DNA from: Kiritimatiellia bacterium
GTDB taxonomy: Bacteria; Verrucomicrobiota; Kiritimatiellia; RFP12; UBA1067
Assembly (NCBI GenBank): GCA_024405255.1
Contig: JAKSOY010000011.1
Span: forward strand, 1-44,246
Length of the DNA: 44,246 nt
Direction of reading: 5' to 3'
Part shown: piece by piece, positions 7,956 to 16,675 of the stretch
Numbering within the stretch: the first letter of the stretch is position 1
How the letters are laid out: each line of letters opens with the position of its first letter
Made by a program: the position numbers and the translations under genes
The notes under the pieces: model-generated
What the model was told of the DNA's origin: nothing
The model's input: the letters and a program-made list of their open reading frames with translations, nothing else
Database searches by the model: none

Positions 7956-10900
7956 TCAGTCCGCGAGGCGCATCACGCCTCGATAGAAATACTGACGCGT
8001 ACCCGCTGGCGGTGCCACCTTGTATTTGACGCCACCGGATGGAGTACGCTGAGGGCCTTCCACATAGACGACCGATGCGGGCGTGAACTGGTCGCCGCAA
8101 CGCGCCGCGCCGAGGATTCCGAACACTTTCGCGATATCCTCGACCTTCGCAGTTTCACCGACCGCCAATCCTTTCACGGACATCTCCACTTCGACTGCGT
8201 CCGCCGCGAAATTCGCCGCAACAATCTTCACGCCCTCTTTCGCGAGTGCCGCAAGCGCCTCCTCGTCCAGCAGCTCGCCGAGATCGAGATACGCCGTGAG
8301 ACGCGCCCCCGCTGCGCCGATCGTGCGCGTGCCGTCGAACGCGTCCGGATGCCGCTTCGCCCATGCCGAAAACGCCCCCCAGGCGCCGCCCGTCAGCTCA
8401 AGCGTATAGCCGCCGGCGGCGATGCGGAAACATCCATTGGTTCCGGGCGCATACGATGCATCGTGCAGCAGCGTCACCGCCGAACCACCCGCCGCCGCCA
8501 CCGCGTTCGACACCGTTTCATAGTCCACGCCGTTCACCGTCGCCACATTCACATCGTACACGTCGCCGTCGATCTTCCGCACGCTGCCGTTGCCCCGGTA
8601 CTGCAGCTTCGCCACCGCCACCGGCTCGGCATTGGCCACCGCGCCGCGCCACAGCAGCACATCGCCCGCAGCCGTCACGAGCACATACGCGACCCCATGC
8701 GCGGCCACGTCGAAGGTCACCCGCAGCTCGTATTCGACGCCCAGCTGCGCCACCTCGTCCGCATTGACGTGCCACCCGCCTTCGCCATACAGCGCAAACC
8801 GATAGACGCCCTGACCATCCGCCACCACCCGGAAGGCCGCACGCGGCTTCACCGCCTCCTGCTCTTCGGACCATTCGCCCGGCGCATCGAACGTCACACG
8901 ATGCGTCACCGAATAGACCCGTCCCGTCGCCGCATCGGGCGTGAACTCCGCCGTTGCCGCCTGCTCGCCCACGGCCATGTCGATCTTGCCGGCTTTTGCC
9001 GTCAGCGTATCTTCGTCATAGCGCCACTTCGCCGCCGACTCTCCGAGGAAAGTCTCCACGTCTTCGTCAATCCATCCCATGCGCCGATGCGCGAGCGGTG
9101 TCGTACGGACACCTTCGTCGCCATCGAGCTCGGCCTTGAACGTATACACCGCCCCGGCGTCGAGTCCGGACAAAACCACCTGGTAGACGCCGTTCGTCGG
9201 TGCTGCAACCGTGGCACGCGCCGCCAACACGCCCTCGGCATTCCAGGCCGACACCACCAGCGGACTCTCCACCGGATCTTCCAGTCCCTCCACCGTCACC
9301 GACAGCTCCGCCACCTGGAAGTCGCGTCCCGCCCGACTTTCGACCCGCAACGTTGGATGCACCTTCTCGCGCATCACTTCCTCGCCCGCCGCCGTTGTGA
9401 ACGTGAGGCGTCCATCCCCCACCTTGGCATTGCCCACGATCACCTGGTCGACCAGTTCGTGATCGTGCGCGTTCACATAGGCAAGCCGGTTGGTGACCAC
9501 GAACACTTCGCCCGGCACATTCCCCTGACAGCGGTCAATCACCGTACCGGGCGGCAGCTTCAGCTTGACCGGACCCTTCAGCTTCCATCCCGAAAGATCG
9601 ACTTCTTCGTCGTTGCCGTTCCGAATCACCACGCCGCCGTCGCACCGTTCCACCGTCAGCTGGCCTTTCAGCTCTTCGAACGCGCTCTGCGCGACGGGAA
9701 TGCCCGCGCTCAGATGACGCTCGTAACCGACGCCCTTCTCGGTGTTGGTAATGGAATGCGTCTCATAGAGATGCACCCGACGCGGCACGATGTAGTTGTT
9801 CCAAAGATCTTCAACGCCCTGCGCCATGTCCATCTTCGTCGGCCAATCCCAGATCTGCGTGCCGGTACCATAGCCCCACTTCGCATGGTCGAGCGCATCC
9901 TCCGCCGAACAGGCCGCCAGCAGGTTGGTGACATACCCCCAGAACGGCGTCGCTTCGCGCGGCGTGCCGGGCGGCAGCAGCGTCTGGTCCATCAGCGTAC
10001 GCAGGCGGCGCAGGAACAGCCGACGGAACTTCGCACTCTGCCACACCGCCTCGTAGCCGCGATTGCCGGAGTTGAATACCGTTGAGGAATTGTACTTGTG
10101 GCACAAGACGCGCATCCCGCCGTAGAACGGATGCGACTTGAACCGGTCGTCGGTGGTACGCAAACCGTTACGTCCGTAGCCCGTGTCGTCGCCGTAGAAC
10201 CACGCTCCCCACGAAAGATGGTTGTCGTAGGCGAGCGGTCTCCAGGTACCGGTCCACGCCTCGCCGCCGCGCTTGGGCAAAGAGGAATTGTAGTCACGGT
10301 ACATGCAGATGTTGGCCCACACGTCGTCGCATTCCTGCGTGATCTTGACCGTGGCCAGGTAGTTGAGCCACGCAGGCAGGTCGAAGGACTTCACCACGGT
10401 CTTCGTGACCGCCGGCAGCTCCACCGCGTCGCCGCTTTCACCGATCGCCGTCACACCCGCGATCGAAGACGCAAATGTACTCATCACCGAGGATGCATCA
10501 GAACCGCCCAACTCAGGCAGCGTCTTCTCGCCGCCGCCCGTAAGCGTGCCGCACCCCTTCCACGCGTACCCAAGCGGATCGAGCTCGGCGATGTCCTCGA
10601 GATACTCGTCCGTGAACCGATTCGAATTCCAGGCGAGTTCGTAGAACGCGCCGTTGAGATTGAGCCGCACGGGATAGTCGTTCGGTACGGGCATGCCGTG
10701 GGAACGCATCACATAGTAGGACAGCGCCTGTCGCAGACACGAGGGATCGGAATATGCCGCCACAAAGGAGGTCTTACGGACCCCGTCGAACGCCATGCCG
10801 CTCACAGGATCGACGCAGCTGAGCGGCTGGACCTTGGAGAAAAGCAATCCGTGGGATTTCTTGTTGAAGGACGCGGTGGTCTGTCCCCGCAGGTCAATGC

Positions 10901-12014
10901 GCACGTTGTCATAGTAGAGTCCCGTCACCGCATCATAGATGCCGCACCGAGCTCCGAGCGGATGTGATGCAGCGATCGAATCGTACTGCTTGTCCATCAA
11001 CGACAACGCCGAGGAATCGGCGAAGAGATGGAAGGTCTGAAGCGTCGCGGAATCAAGCGTATGGCCGGCGACGATCGTACCGTACCATTCGGGTCCGTCT
11101 TCGGGATTCCGAAAGGCGGGCGCACGGAACCGACGCCCCTCCGCGTCCGTGACGAGCGCCGCCCAGCGGAGCAACCCGCCCGGCGCGGGAATCGCGGCGG
11201 CGGGAATCGTTCCGTGCCAGCGCTGCCCGCCCTGTGCGTCCCAGTCACCGCGTACGCAAGCGACGGCGGCCGTGACAACCGTACCGAAACCGGCACGGTA
11301 AATGAGCCGCACCTCGTCGAGCGCGGGAAAATCGTCACTCGGCGGATTGAGGAAGAACGACACCGCATAGTCACATCCGTTCGTCGCGCAGGGGAACGGT
11401 TCGTGGTCGGAGAGGTCGTGCTTGACGCCGCGCAGAGGACCGATCTCGGGTCCTACGACCAACGCCCCCGACAGGTTGTTGGCGGCCCCGGGCGTAGGAT
11501 GTGCGAGGACGACCGGACCCAACTCGCCGTGCGCAAGCGAAGACCCGTCGGGAATGTCGGCCGGCACCGCGAGCGCATCGCACAGGACCTTCTCGGACTT
11601 GTTGGTACCGCAGTAGAGTTCCACCAGCGGGAATTTCTTCGGCGAGATTTTCACGGGCACGACCATGAGTCCACGATCGTAGGTCTTCACCGTCTCACCG
11701 TCGCCGCCATAGTCCTCGGCATTGTCGTACATCTCGCTCGTGTAGACGAGCGTGCACGCACCAGGCGCAACCGCGCGTGGCAGCAGATTGACCTCGGCAT
11801 CGCCCTGGGCGCCGCGCTTCTTGCCGCGCTTGCGAATGACCAGTTCGTAGTCGGCGAGATCGACGGCGGTGGCGCCGTCGTTGACCAGCTCCACCCAGCC
11901 CGACTCGCGTCCGTTGGCGTCAAGCGCCGACGGACGCGGACAGATCTCGCCGATCCGCAATCCACCAAAGGCCGACCACACGACCCCCAGCATGATCAAG
12001 CCGATCGCCCTCAC
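7956..12014 (-). CDS. Secreted lamin-tail and CotH-like protein
   Basis: A 1352-residue exported protein with signal peptide MRAIGLIMLGVVWSAFGG. About residues 18-185 form a lamin-tail domain (LRIGEICPRPSAL and SGWVELVNDGATAVDLADYE are its hallmarks). About 390-760 resemble the CotH kinase-like domain: RGQTTASFNKKSHGLLF, a central SYYVMRSHGMPVPNDYPVRL stretch and WRPLAYDNHLSWG. CotH proteins of spore coats phosphorylate proteins; bacterial surface members are mostly unstudied. The C-terminal 500 residues are beta-rich with no family I recognise, ending in YFYRGVMRLAD. The start is a GTG with GGGG upstream. The 39-base spacer to the preceding gene consists of seven-base repeats. Confidence 0.8.
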   Translation of the reverse strand: MRAIGLIMLGVVWSAFGGLRIGEICPRPSALDANGRESGWVELVNDGATAVDLADYELVIRKRGKKRGAQGDAEVNLLPRAVAPGACTLVYTSEMYDNAEDYGGDGETVKTYDRGLMVVPVKISPKKFPLVELYCGTNKSEKVLCDALAVPADIPDGSSLAHGELGPVVLAHPTPGAANNLSGALVVGPEIGPLRGVKHDLSDHEPFPCATNGCDYAVSFFLNPPSDDFPALDEVRLIYRAGFGTVVTAAVACVRGDWDAQGGQRWHGTIPAAAIPAPGGLLRWAALVTDAEGRRFRAPAFRNPEDGPEWYGTIVAGHTLDSATLQTFHLFADSSALSLMDKQYDSIAASHPLGARCGIYDAVTGLYYDNVRIDLRGQTTASFNKKSHGLLFSKVQPLSCVDPVSGMAFDGVRKTSFVAAYSDPSCLRQALSYYVMRSHGMPVPNDYPVRLNLNGAFYELAWNSNRFTDEYLEDIAELDPLGYAWKGCGTLTGGGEKTLPELGGSDASSVMSTFASSIAGVTAIGESGDAVELPAVTKTVVKSFDLPAWLNYLATVKITQECDDVWANICMYRDYNSSLPKRGGEAWTGTWRPLAYDNHLSWGAWFYGDDTGYGRNGLRTTDDRFKSHPFYGGMRVLCHKYNSSTVFNSGNRGYEAVWQSAKFRRLFLRRLRTLMDQTLLPPGTPREATPFWGYVTNLLAACSAEDALDHAKWGYGTGTQIWDWPTKMDMAQGVEDLWNNYIVPRRVHLYETHSITNTEKGVGYERHLSAGIPVAQSAFEELKGQLTVERCDGGVVIRNGNDEEVDLSGWKLKGPVKLKLPPGTVIDRCQGNVPGEVFVVTNRLAYVNAHDHELVDQVIVGNAKVGDGRLTFTTAAGEEVMREKVHPTLRVESRAGRDFQVAELSVTVEGLEDPVESPLVVSAWNAEGVLAARATVAAPTNGVYQVVLSGLDAGAVYTFKAELDGDEGVRTTPLAHRRMGWIDEDVETFLGESAAKWRYDEDTLTAKAGKIDMAVGEQAATAEFTPDAATGRVYSVTHRVTFDAPGEWSEEQEAVKPRAAFRVVADGQGVYRFALYGEGGWHVNADEVAQLGVEYELRVTFDVAAHGVAYVLVTAAGDVLLWRGAVANAEPVAVAKLQYRGNGSVRKIDGDVYDVNVATVNGVDYETVSNAVAAAGGSAVTLLHDASYAPGTNGCFRIAAGGYTLELTGGAWGAFSAWAKRHPDAFDGTRTIGAAGARLTAYLDLGELLDEEALAALAKEGVKIVAANFAADAVEVEMSVKGLAVGETAKVEDIAKVFGILGAARCGDQFTPASVVYVEGPQRTPSGGVKYKVAPPAGTRQYFYRGVMRLAD

Positions 12015-12016
12015 CG

Positions 12017-12058
12017 TTCAACCCCAAACCTATTCACTATTACCTATAACCCATCACC
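12017..12058 (-). repeat. Degenerate 7-bp tandem repeats spanning a stop codon
   Basis: Read on the plus strand, six consecutive heptamers fill the spacer: TTCAACC, CCAAACC, TATTCAC, TATTACC, TATAACC, CATCACC. The stop codon of the triple-repeat protein (12054-12056) falls inside the last unit. The run ends just before the GTG start of the CotH-like gene at 12014. The same kind of heptamer run abuts stop codons at 29133-29174 and 29241-29269. Confidence 0.65.
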
Positions 12059-15000
12059 TGATAATGACCACGAGTCCGCCGACGTTGATGATGTACAGGC
12101 CATCCGCCTCGACCTTCAGTACATTCTTCTTCTTCGACTCGGGGGCGAGTTCGAAGGTCGCGCCGGTGGGGATCGCGGTCCAGGTGACGAGCTTCGTCCG
12201 CTCACGCGGATAGACCTTGTCGCCCACGTCGACGGTGTAATTTCCGTTGGCAGTGAAGGTGACGAGGCCAGGCTGCTCAAAATGATTGTCATTGGTGCTA
12301 TTCTTCGGCGAGGCGAGTCCCGCCGGATCCCAGGCCTGCCCCACCGGCCAGCCCGTGAAGTCAAGCGTCACCCCGCTGAGGAGCGTAAGCGGCGGGCGGT
12401 TGGCCCCGACCCAATAGCGCCCGGCCACATTGATCTGCGTCGCGACAGTATGCTTGCCCCAGTAATTCCGCTCATACGCGAATCCACCCACGGGCGTCGT
12501 GGCCGAGATATGCGTGTAGGCATCGTTCCGGAAGAGGACATCTGCCCGGGTCAGATCATTCAGCGTGCCGTTGAACTCCACCCAGCCGCCGTTCACCAAG
12601 ATCGTGCCGGCATCCTGCGCCTTGAGCGCGTATGCGTAGACGTAGTCGTCGATGTCAAGCGTGAGCGTATGGCCGTTGAACGTGAGCGGCGTTGCGTCGG
12701 TATTGTGGCCAAAGAAGAAGAACCTGCCGACGAGCGACGAATCCGCGAGCAAGGTGATGCCCCCGATGGAAGCAAGCGCCGTATTCCAACCGTCGGCCCG
12801 GGTCGGACGCACCAGATTGACGGTGCCGCCGTCGAGCACGAAACTGTAGCGACTCTGGGTCGTACTCATGAATCCGTTGAAGTCGAACAGCGCGCCCGCG
12901 TCCACGGTCACCGTGCGCCGGCCATTACCTACGCCCAACGGCTCGTTGGACGTTCCGAGTGTAATTCCACCCGTCACCACTTCGGTGCCGCCAGCATAGT
13001 CCTGCCCCGCTTTTGCCGGCACGAACGTGCCCGCACCGTCCTTCACGAGCTTGAGTCCGCCGGCCAGCGTCACCGTCGTGTTTTCAATCGTCGTACCCGC
13101 CGGCACGTCCACATGGAGTTCGCCAGTAGTCCCCTCCGAGGTACTACGGACAAGGTCCGCGATCTGGAACGCGGCAAAACCACCGCGCGCAACTTTGGTG
13201 TCCGTGGTCTTGAGCGGCGTGATCGAAACTTCGCCCGCCGCCGAGATCATCACATCCGGGATCCTGATGTAGTTGCCATTCGGCACAGTCTTTCCGTCGA
13301 GCGAATAACCGGCATCGCCCCAATCACTGCCATTTCCCACATAGATCGCACTGCCGTCAGCGCTGTTGCCGTTGGCGCAATAGTTGACGCCATTCACCGT
13401 CACCGCCTTGAATTTCTTGTTCGCCGCATCCCCGGACATATAGACGTAGACCGTGCATTTGGCAGAGACGATGCCGTTTGCCGGAGTGAGGCCGGAAATC
13501 TTCGCCGTCGCCGACGCATCGTCGAGATAGCTGTAGAACAACGTACCTTCTGCCCCCGCCGTGCCGCTCGTGTACATCACCCCCGTATTGCTGGCGGTAA
13601 GCGTCAAACCGGTTGCCGTGGTACCGTCGTTCCAGATCAGTCCGCCGCGGTTGGTCGAATTCTTCGCGGAAATGTTGTTCCAGTACTTTCCCGCCACCGG
13701 CGTACCGCCAAAAGTTGTCTCGCCGCTCACCGTACCGCGCGGTTCCGGGGTGTCGCCTGTGGAGCTGCGCGTGCCGCTGAAGTTGACCGAAAGGATACTC
13801 GGTTCGGCGCGAAGACACGCCGTGTCGGTGATCGTGCCAGGGCCGTTCAACCCGGCGACGTAGAGTTTGTGCCCCTTCACATCGACCGTTCCCTTGATGA
13901 CCAACGCCGCGCCGAATCCACGCCAGTCGCAGTCCGCCGCAAGTTCCACGTTGCCGATCTCAAGTTCCTTGTAGACGAGGGACTGCCCGGCGGGCACATT
14001 GAGAGATGTCGTTCCCGAAATCGTGATGGTCGTATCGGCCGTCGGCAGTACACCCTCCAGCCGGGTACCCGAGACGGTGCGGCAGTCCCAGTTCAAAGGA
14101 TCGTTCACATTGGCCCGATCGCCCTCCCCGATCCAGGTCGCCGTGGCCGCGACGCTGTCCGCCACGAATTCCGCCGTCAGCGAAGCGTTCAGCGTTGCAT
14201 CGACGGTCACTTCCGCATCGGTGATCGCCCCTTCCGCGATCACACCGGTCATTCCACCCCACTTGACGAACGCATAACCCGGCGCGGGAATCGCGCGCAG
14301 CGTCGTGATCACGCGATCGCTGCCGTTAAACGTCACGTTCTCGCCCGCCGTCTCGTCGCCGAACTGCACCGTACCCTGCGCGACGTCAAACGAAGTCGCC
14401 GTCACGGTGACCGCCTTCGGCAGGTCGAAAGCGAGCTGGATGCCGGCGATGCAGCCACGCGACCCCGTTGTCTTGAGGGCGCTGATGTTCACCTTGCCGT
14501 CTTGAATCGCCACGTTCGGAATCACCAGGAAGTCGCCGCCCTCCCGCTCGACGCCGTTGCAGGCGAAATTGGAGCTTCCCCAGTTGCCGCTGCCCGTCAC
14601 CGTGCCCACATAGTTGTGGCTATACTGGACGCCATTGACTTTCGGCGCCGGGAACTGGACATTGGCGTTGTCCGTCGACATGTAGACGACGACGGTACAG
14701 GTTGCAGGGAACCCGTTGGCGGCGGTGAGCCCGTCGAACTCGACGAACGGCCCCTGATAGCCGGTAAATGCAACGTCATCCAAATAGCTGTAGAAGACCG
14801 TCCCCTCGGAAGCCGGCGTAGCGGTGATGTAGCTCCACGCCGAACCATGGCTCATGCTCACGCCGGGGACTACTCCGCCGTTGTTCCAGACGAGTCCGCT
14901 CCGTCCTTCCTGCACGCAATTGGAAATGTTGTTCCAGTTGTCGCCGGCCACCGGATAGACGCCACGCGGCTGGGGCCCGCTGATCGGCTGGGTCAGCGTG

Positions 15001-15983
15001 TCGGCGGCCTTGCCGCCGGCGAAGTTGACGGACAGGATGAGCGCGCGGTCGTCGACGGGGCCGAACACCGCCTCGAGCTTCTTGGCCGAATCGGCGCTCA
15101 CGCCGATCGTGGCATCGAGCGCGGTACCGGAGACGATCACGTCTTTGTCGCACTTCCAGTAGCGGAACTCGTAGCCGTCTGCGGGCGTGGCCGTGAGGGT
15201 GGCCGTGAGCGTCGTGCCGTAGTCGCATTCCTTTTGGACGCTCGTCGCCGCTGTGCCCGAATCGATGGCGACCGTGCCCTCGTCCGAAGCGCAGGAGGCC
15301 TCCACGGCCGGCTTCTCGAAGACGATCTGCACCGCCGCGATACCGCCGCGGGTCTGGTTGTTGGTTCTACCCGAAGCGATGTTGATGGAACCGCCGGTGG
15401 CGGGCGTGACATTGGCGATGCGCAGGTAGTTGCCACCCTCATACAGATAGCCGTTGTGCGAGTAGACGTTGCTGCCCCAGTTGGCGGAGTTGGCAATGGT
15501 ACCGCCCGTCGAACCGCAATACCGGACCCCGTTCACATTCGGCGAATGGAACGCCAACGAACTGTCCGTGCTGAAGTAGATGTACACGGTGCAGGGCGTG
15601 GTCGGGAATCCGTTTTCAACGGTCAACCCCTGGATGGAGAACGTCGGCAGGCTGGTGTTGTCGTCGAGGTAGCTGTAGAAGATGCCCTGGGTCTTGCCAG
15701 TCGTCCACCAGCACCCGGCGGCCGTCGTGATCGTGACCCCGGCGCGGACCAGACCGTCGCTCCAGACGAGGTTGCCGAGATTGGAGTTGTTGTAGTTGTC
15801 CTTGACGTTGTTCCACCGATCGCCCGTGATCGGATAGGCGCCGAACAACTCGGAGCCCCCCACCTCGCCATAGATGGTGGTGTTGTTGCGCGCGCCCGCA
15901 AAGTTGATCGAGAGCGATAGCGGCTCGGCCTGGACCGCCAGCGCAGCCAGGATTCCCGCAAAACCGACAATAAGTTTTTTCAT
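12054..15983 (-). CDS. Secreted triple-repeat protein with InlB-like and beta-strand repeats
   Basis: A 1309-residue exported protein starting MKKLIVGFAGILAALAVQA (signal peptide). An in-frame TTG at 16016 is possible, but ATG 15983 has GGGGA nine bases upstream. Three divergent copies of a roughly 210-residue domain occur, each starting LS(I/V)NF(A/S)G, then WNN(V/I), an LVW/LIW strand, FYSYLDD, a VNGV-Y segment and a final strand near RGG-AA-QI. Between copies lie InlB-like repeats (TATPADGYEFRYWKC; IPAPGYAFVKWGG). An autotransporter-associated beta-strand motif (LVKDGAGTFV then GNGRRTVTVDAG) follows. No autotransporter barrel is visible at the C-terminus, which ends DGLYIINVGGLVVIIR. The likely role is surface adhesion or substrate binding. 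The repeated domain is not one I can name. Confidence 0.8.
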   Translation of the reverse strand: MKKLIVGFAGILAALAVQAEPLSLSINFAGARNNTTIYGEVGGSELFGAYPITGDRWNNVKDNYNNSNLGNLVWSDGLVRAGVTITTAAGCWWTTGKTQGIFYSYLDDNTSLPTFSIQGLTVENGFPTTPCTVYIYFSTDSSLAFHSPNVNGVRYCGSTGGTIANSANWGSNVYSHNGYLYEGGNYLRIANVTPATGGSINIASGRTNNQTRGGIAAVQIVFEKPAVEASCASDEGTVAIDSGTAATSVQKECDYGTTLTATLTATPADGYEFRYWKCDKDVIVSGTALDATIGVSADSAKKLEAVFGPVDDRALILSVNFAGGKAADTLTQPISGPQPRGVYPVAGDNWNNISNCVQEGRSGLVWNNGGVVPGVSMSHGSAWSYITATPASEGTVFYSYLDDVAFTGYQGPFVEFDGLTAANGFPATCTVVVYMSTDNANVQFPAPKVNGVQYSHNYVGTVTGSGNWGSSNFACNGVEREGGDFLVIPNVAIQDGKVNISALKTTGSRGCIAGIQLAFDLPKAVTVTATSFDVAQGTVQFGDETAGENVTFNGSDRVITTLRAIPAPGYAFVKWGGMTGVIAEGAITDAEVTVDATLNASLTAEFVADSVAATATWIGEGDRANVNDPLNWDCRTVSGTRLEGVLPTADTTITISGTTSLNVPAGQSLVYKELEIGNVELAADCDWRGFGAALVIKGTVDVKGHKLYVAGLNGPGTITDTACLRAEPSILSVNFSGTRSSTGDTPEPRGTVSGETTFGGTPVAGKYWNNISAKNSTNRGGLIWNDGTTATGLTLTASNTGVMYTSGTAGAEGTLFYSYLDDASATAKISGLTPANGIVSAKCTVYVYMSGDAANKKFKAVTVNGVNYCANGNSADGSAIYVGNGSDWGDAGYSLDGKTVPNGNYIRIPDVMISAAGEVSITPLKTTDTKVARGGFAAFQIADLVRSTSEGTTGELHVDVPAGTTIENTTVTLAGGLKLVKDGAGTFVPAKAGQDYAGGTEVVTGGITLGTSNEPLGVGNGRRTVTVDAGALFDFNGFMSTTQSRYSFVLDGGTVNLVRPTRADGWNTALASIGGITLLADSSLVGRFFFFGHNTDATPLTFNGHTLTLDIDDYVYAYALKAQDAGTILVNGGWVEFNGTLNDLTRADVLFRNDAYTHISATTPVGGFAYERNYWGKHTVATQINVAGRYWVGANRPPLTLLSGVTLDFTGWPVGQAWDPAGLASPKNSTNDNHFEQPGLVTFTANGNYTVDVGDKVYPRERTKLVTWTAIPTGATFELAPESKKKNVLKVEADGLYIINVGGLVVIIR

Positions 15984-16135
15984 AAGTTTTTTCCCCAATT
16001 CTTTGAGCGACTTCAAGTCGACGACCGAGGATTACGGGCCACCTGCACCTTCACCCCAACCGTTACATCTGTTTATTTTAGCAAATAGCCCTGTCGCTGT
16101 CCATAGAGGAATCCGTCTGTGAACACGACAAAACA

Positions 16136-16167
16136 AAAACGGCCGACACGTGAGCATCGACCGTTTT
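16136..16167 (-). terminator. Rho-independent terminator of the HU gene
   Basis: On the minus strand AAAACGGTCGA pairs with TCGGCCGTTTT (11 bp, one G-U) around a 10-base loop, followed by a T-rich tail. It lies 25 bases after the HU stop codon. A second perfect 8-bp hairpin (AAGTAAGT/ACTTACTT, 16176-16197) overlaps the stop codon itself. Confidence 0.7.
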
Positions 16168-16191
16168 CTTTCAACAAGTAAGTGTAAAGAC

Positions 16192-16518
16192 TTACTTCTT
16201 GCACTTCGGCGCCTTCGGCGGAACGAGCGCGTCCTTCGCGGCCTTCGCGAGACGGAACTTCGCAACCTTGCACGCCGGCTTCTTGATCTCGGCACCCGTC
16301 TGCGGATTGCGGACGACACGCGCACCCTGCTTCTTGATGAGGAGCTTGCCAAGGCCCGGGATCACCCAGCCCTTTTCATTCTGGCGGGCGCCTTCGTACG
16401 CGAGCTCGAGGAGCTTCTCGTACACGGCAACAGCCTGCTTCTTGCTGATCTCGCCAGCTTCGGCGAGCGCGGCCATCAGGCCACTCTTGGTCGTCGGGAC
16501 TACGATTTTCTTTGCCAT
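16192..16518 (-). CDS. HU-family DNA-binding protein
   Basis: A 108-residue histone-like protein starting MAKKIVVPTTKSGLMAALAE. AAGGA lies 11 bases before the ATG at 16518; a longer frame from 16545 lacks a good ribosome site. The helical dimerisation half (about 10-50) is followed by the conserved beta-arm region IPGLGKLLIKKQGARVVRNP, where the RNPQTGAEIK segment is the DNA-bending arm tip. The C-terminus ends in a lysine-rich tail (PPKAPKCKK), slightly longer than classical HU (about 90 residues). Its own promoter (16570-16598) and terminator (16136-16167) suggest a single-gene transcript. It sits directly downstream of a Xer recombinase gene; a working link is possible but unproven. Confidence 0.92.
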   Translation of the reverse strand: MAKKIVVPTTKSGLMAALAEAGEISKKQAVAVYEKLLELAYEGARQNEKGWVIPGLGKLLIKKQGARVVRNPQTGAEIKKPACKVAKFRLAKAAKDALVPPKAPKCKK

Positions 16519-16569
16519 TTCTGTTCGTTCCTTTTTGGTGCGCAAGCGGATATCGCCCGCAACGCCAAT

Positions 16570-16598
16570 AGAATAACGATTTTTTTCGTTTTGCGCAA
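16570..16598 (-). promoter_or_regulatory. Promoter of the HU gene
   Basis: On the minus strand TTGCGC (16598-16593), a 17-base spacer containing an A-tract and TATTCT (16575-16570) form a clear sigma70-type promoter, about 50 bases before the HU ATG. Confidence 0.65.
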
Positions 16599-16600
16599 GT

Positions 16601-16628
16601 AGGAAAATGAAAAAACTTTGATTTTCCT
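16601..16628. repeat. 8-bp perfect inverted repeat upstream of the HU promoter
   Basis: AGGAAAAT (16601-16608) and ATTTTCCT (16621-16628) are perfect inverted copies separated by 12 bases. They lie two bases upstream of the HU -35 element and about 50 bases after the Xer stop. It could be an operator, an HU autoregulation site or part of the Xer transcript end. There is no GC-rich stem or adjacent T-run, so a classical terminator is less likely. Confidence 0.45.
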
Positions 16629-16675
16629 ATGTTTTAGGGGGGGCGGGACCCCTCAAAACCGCAAAAACGCACTTC

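Noticed and set aside
7917..10085. Other long plus-strand open frames such as 7917-10085, 5130-6299 and 19600-21720
   Set aside because: All are antisense to recognised genes, have arginine-rich composition and lack ribosome sites.
10876..10892. GTGGTCTGTCCCC in the CotH-like gene
   Set aside because: It encodes the conserved RGQTT of the CotH-like domain, so the similarity to the palindrome family is accidental.
11028..15920. A 1630-codon open frame on the plus strand
   Set aside because: It lies antisense to two clear secreted-protein genes with signal peptides and domains. Its translation is arginine/histidine-rich with no domain, a by-product of GC-rich codon use.
16636..16660. GAGGGGTCCCGCCCC on the minus strand after the Xer gene, as terminator or palindrome copy
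   Set aside because: The stem has mismatches and no T-run, and the centre differs from the palindrome at three bases. Too weak to call.
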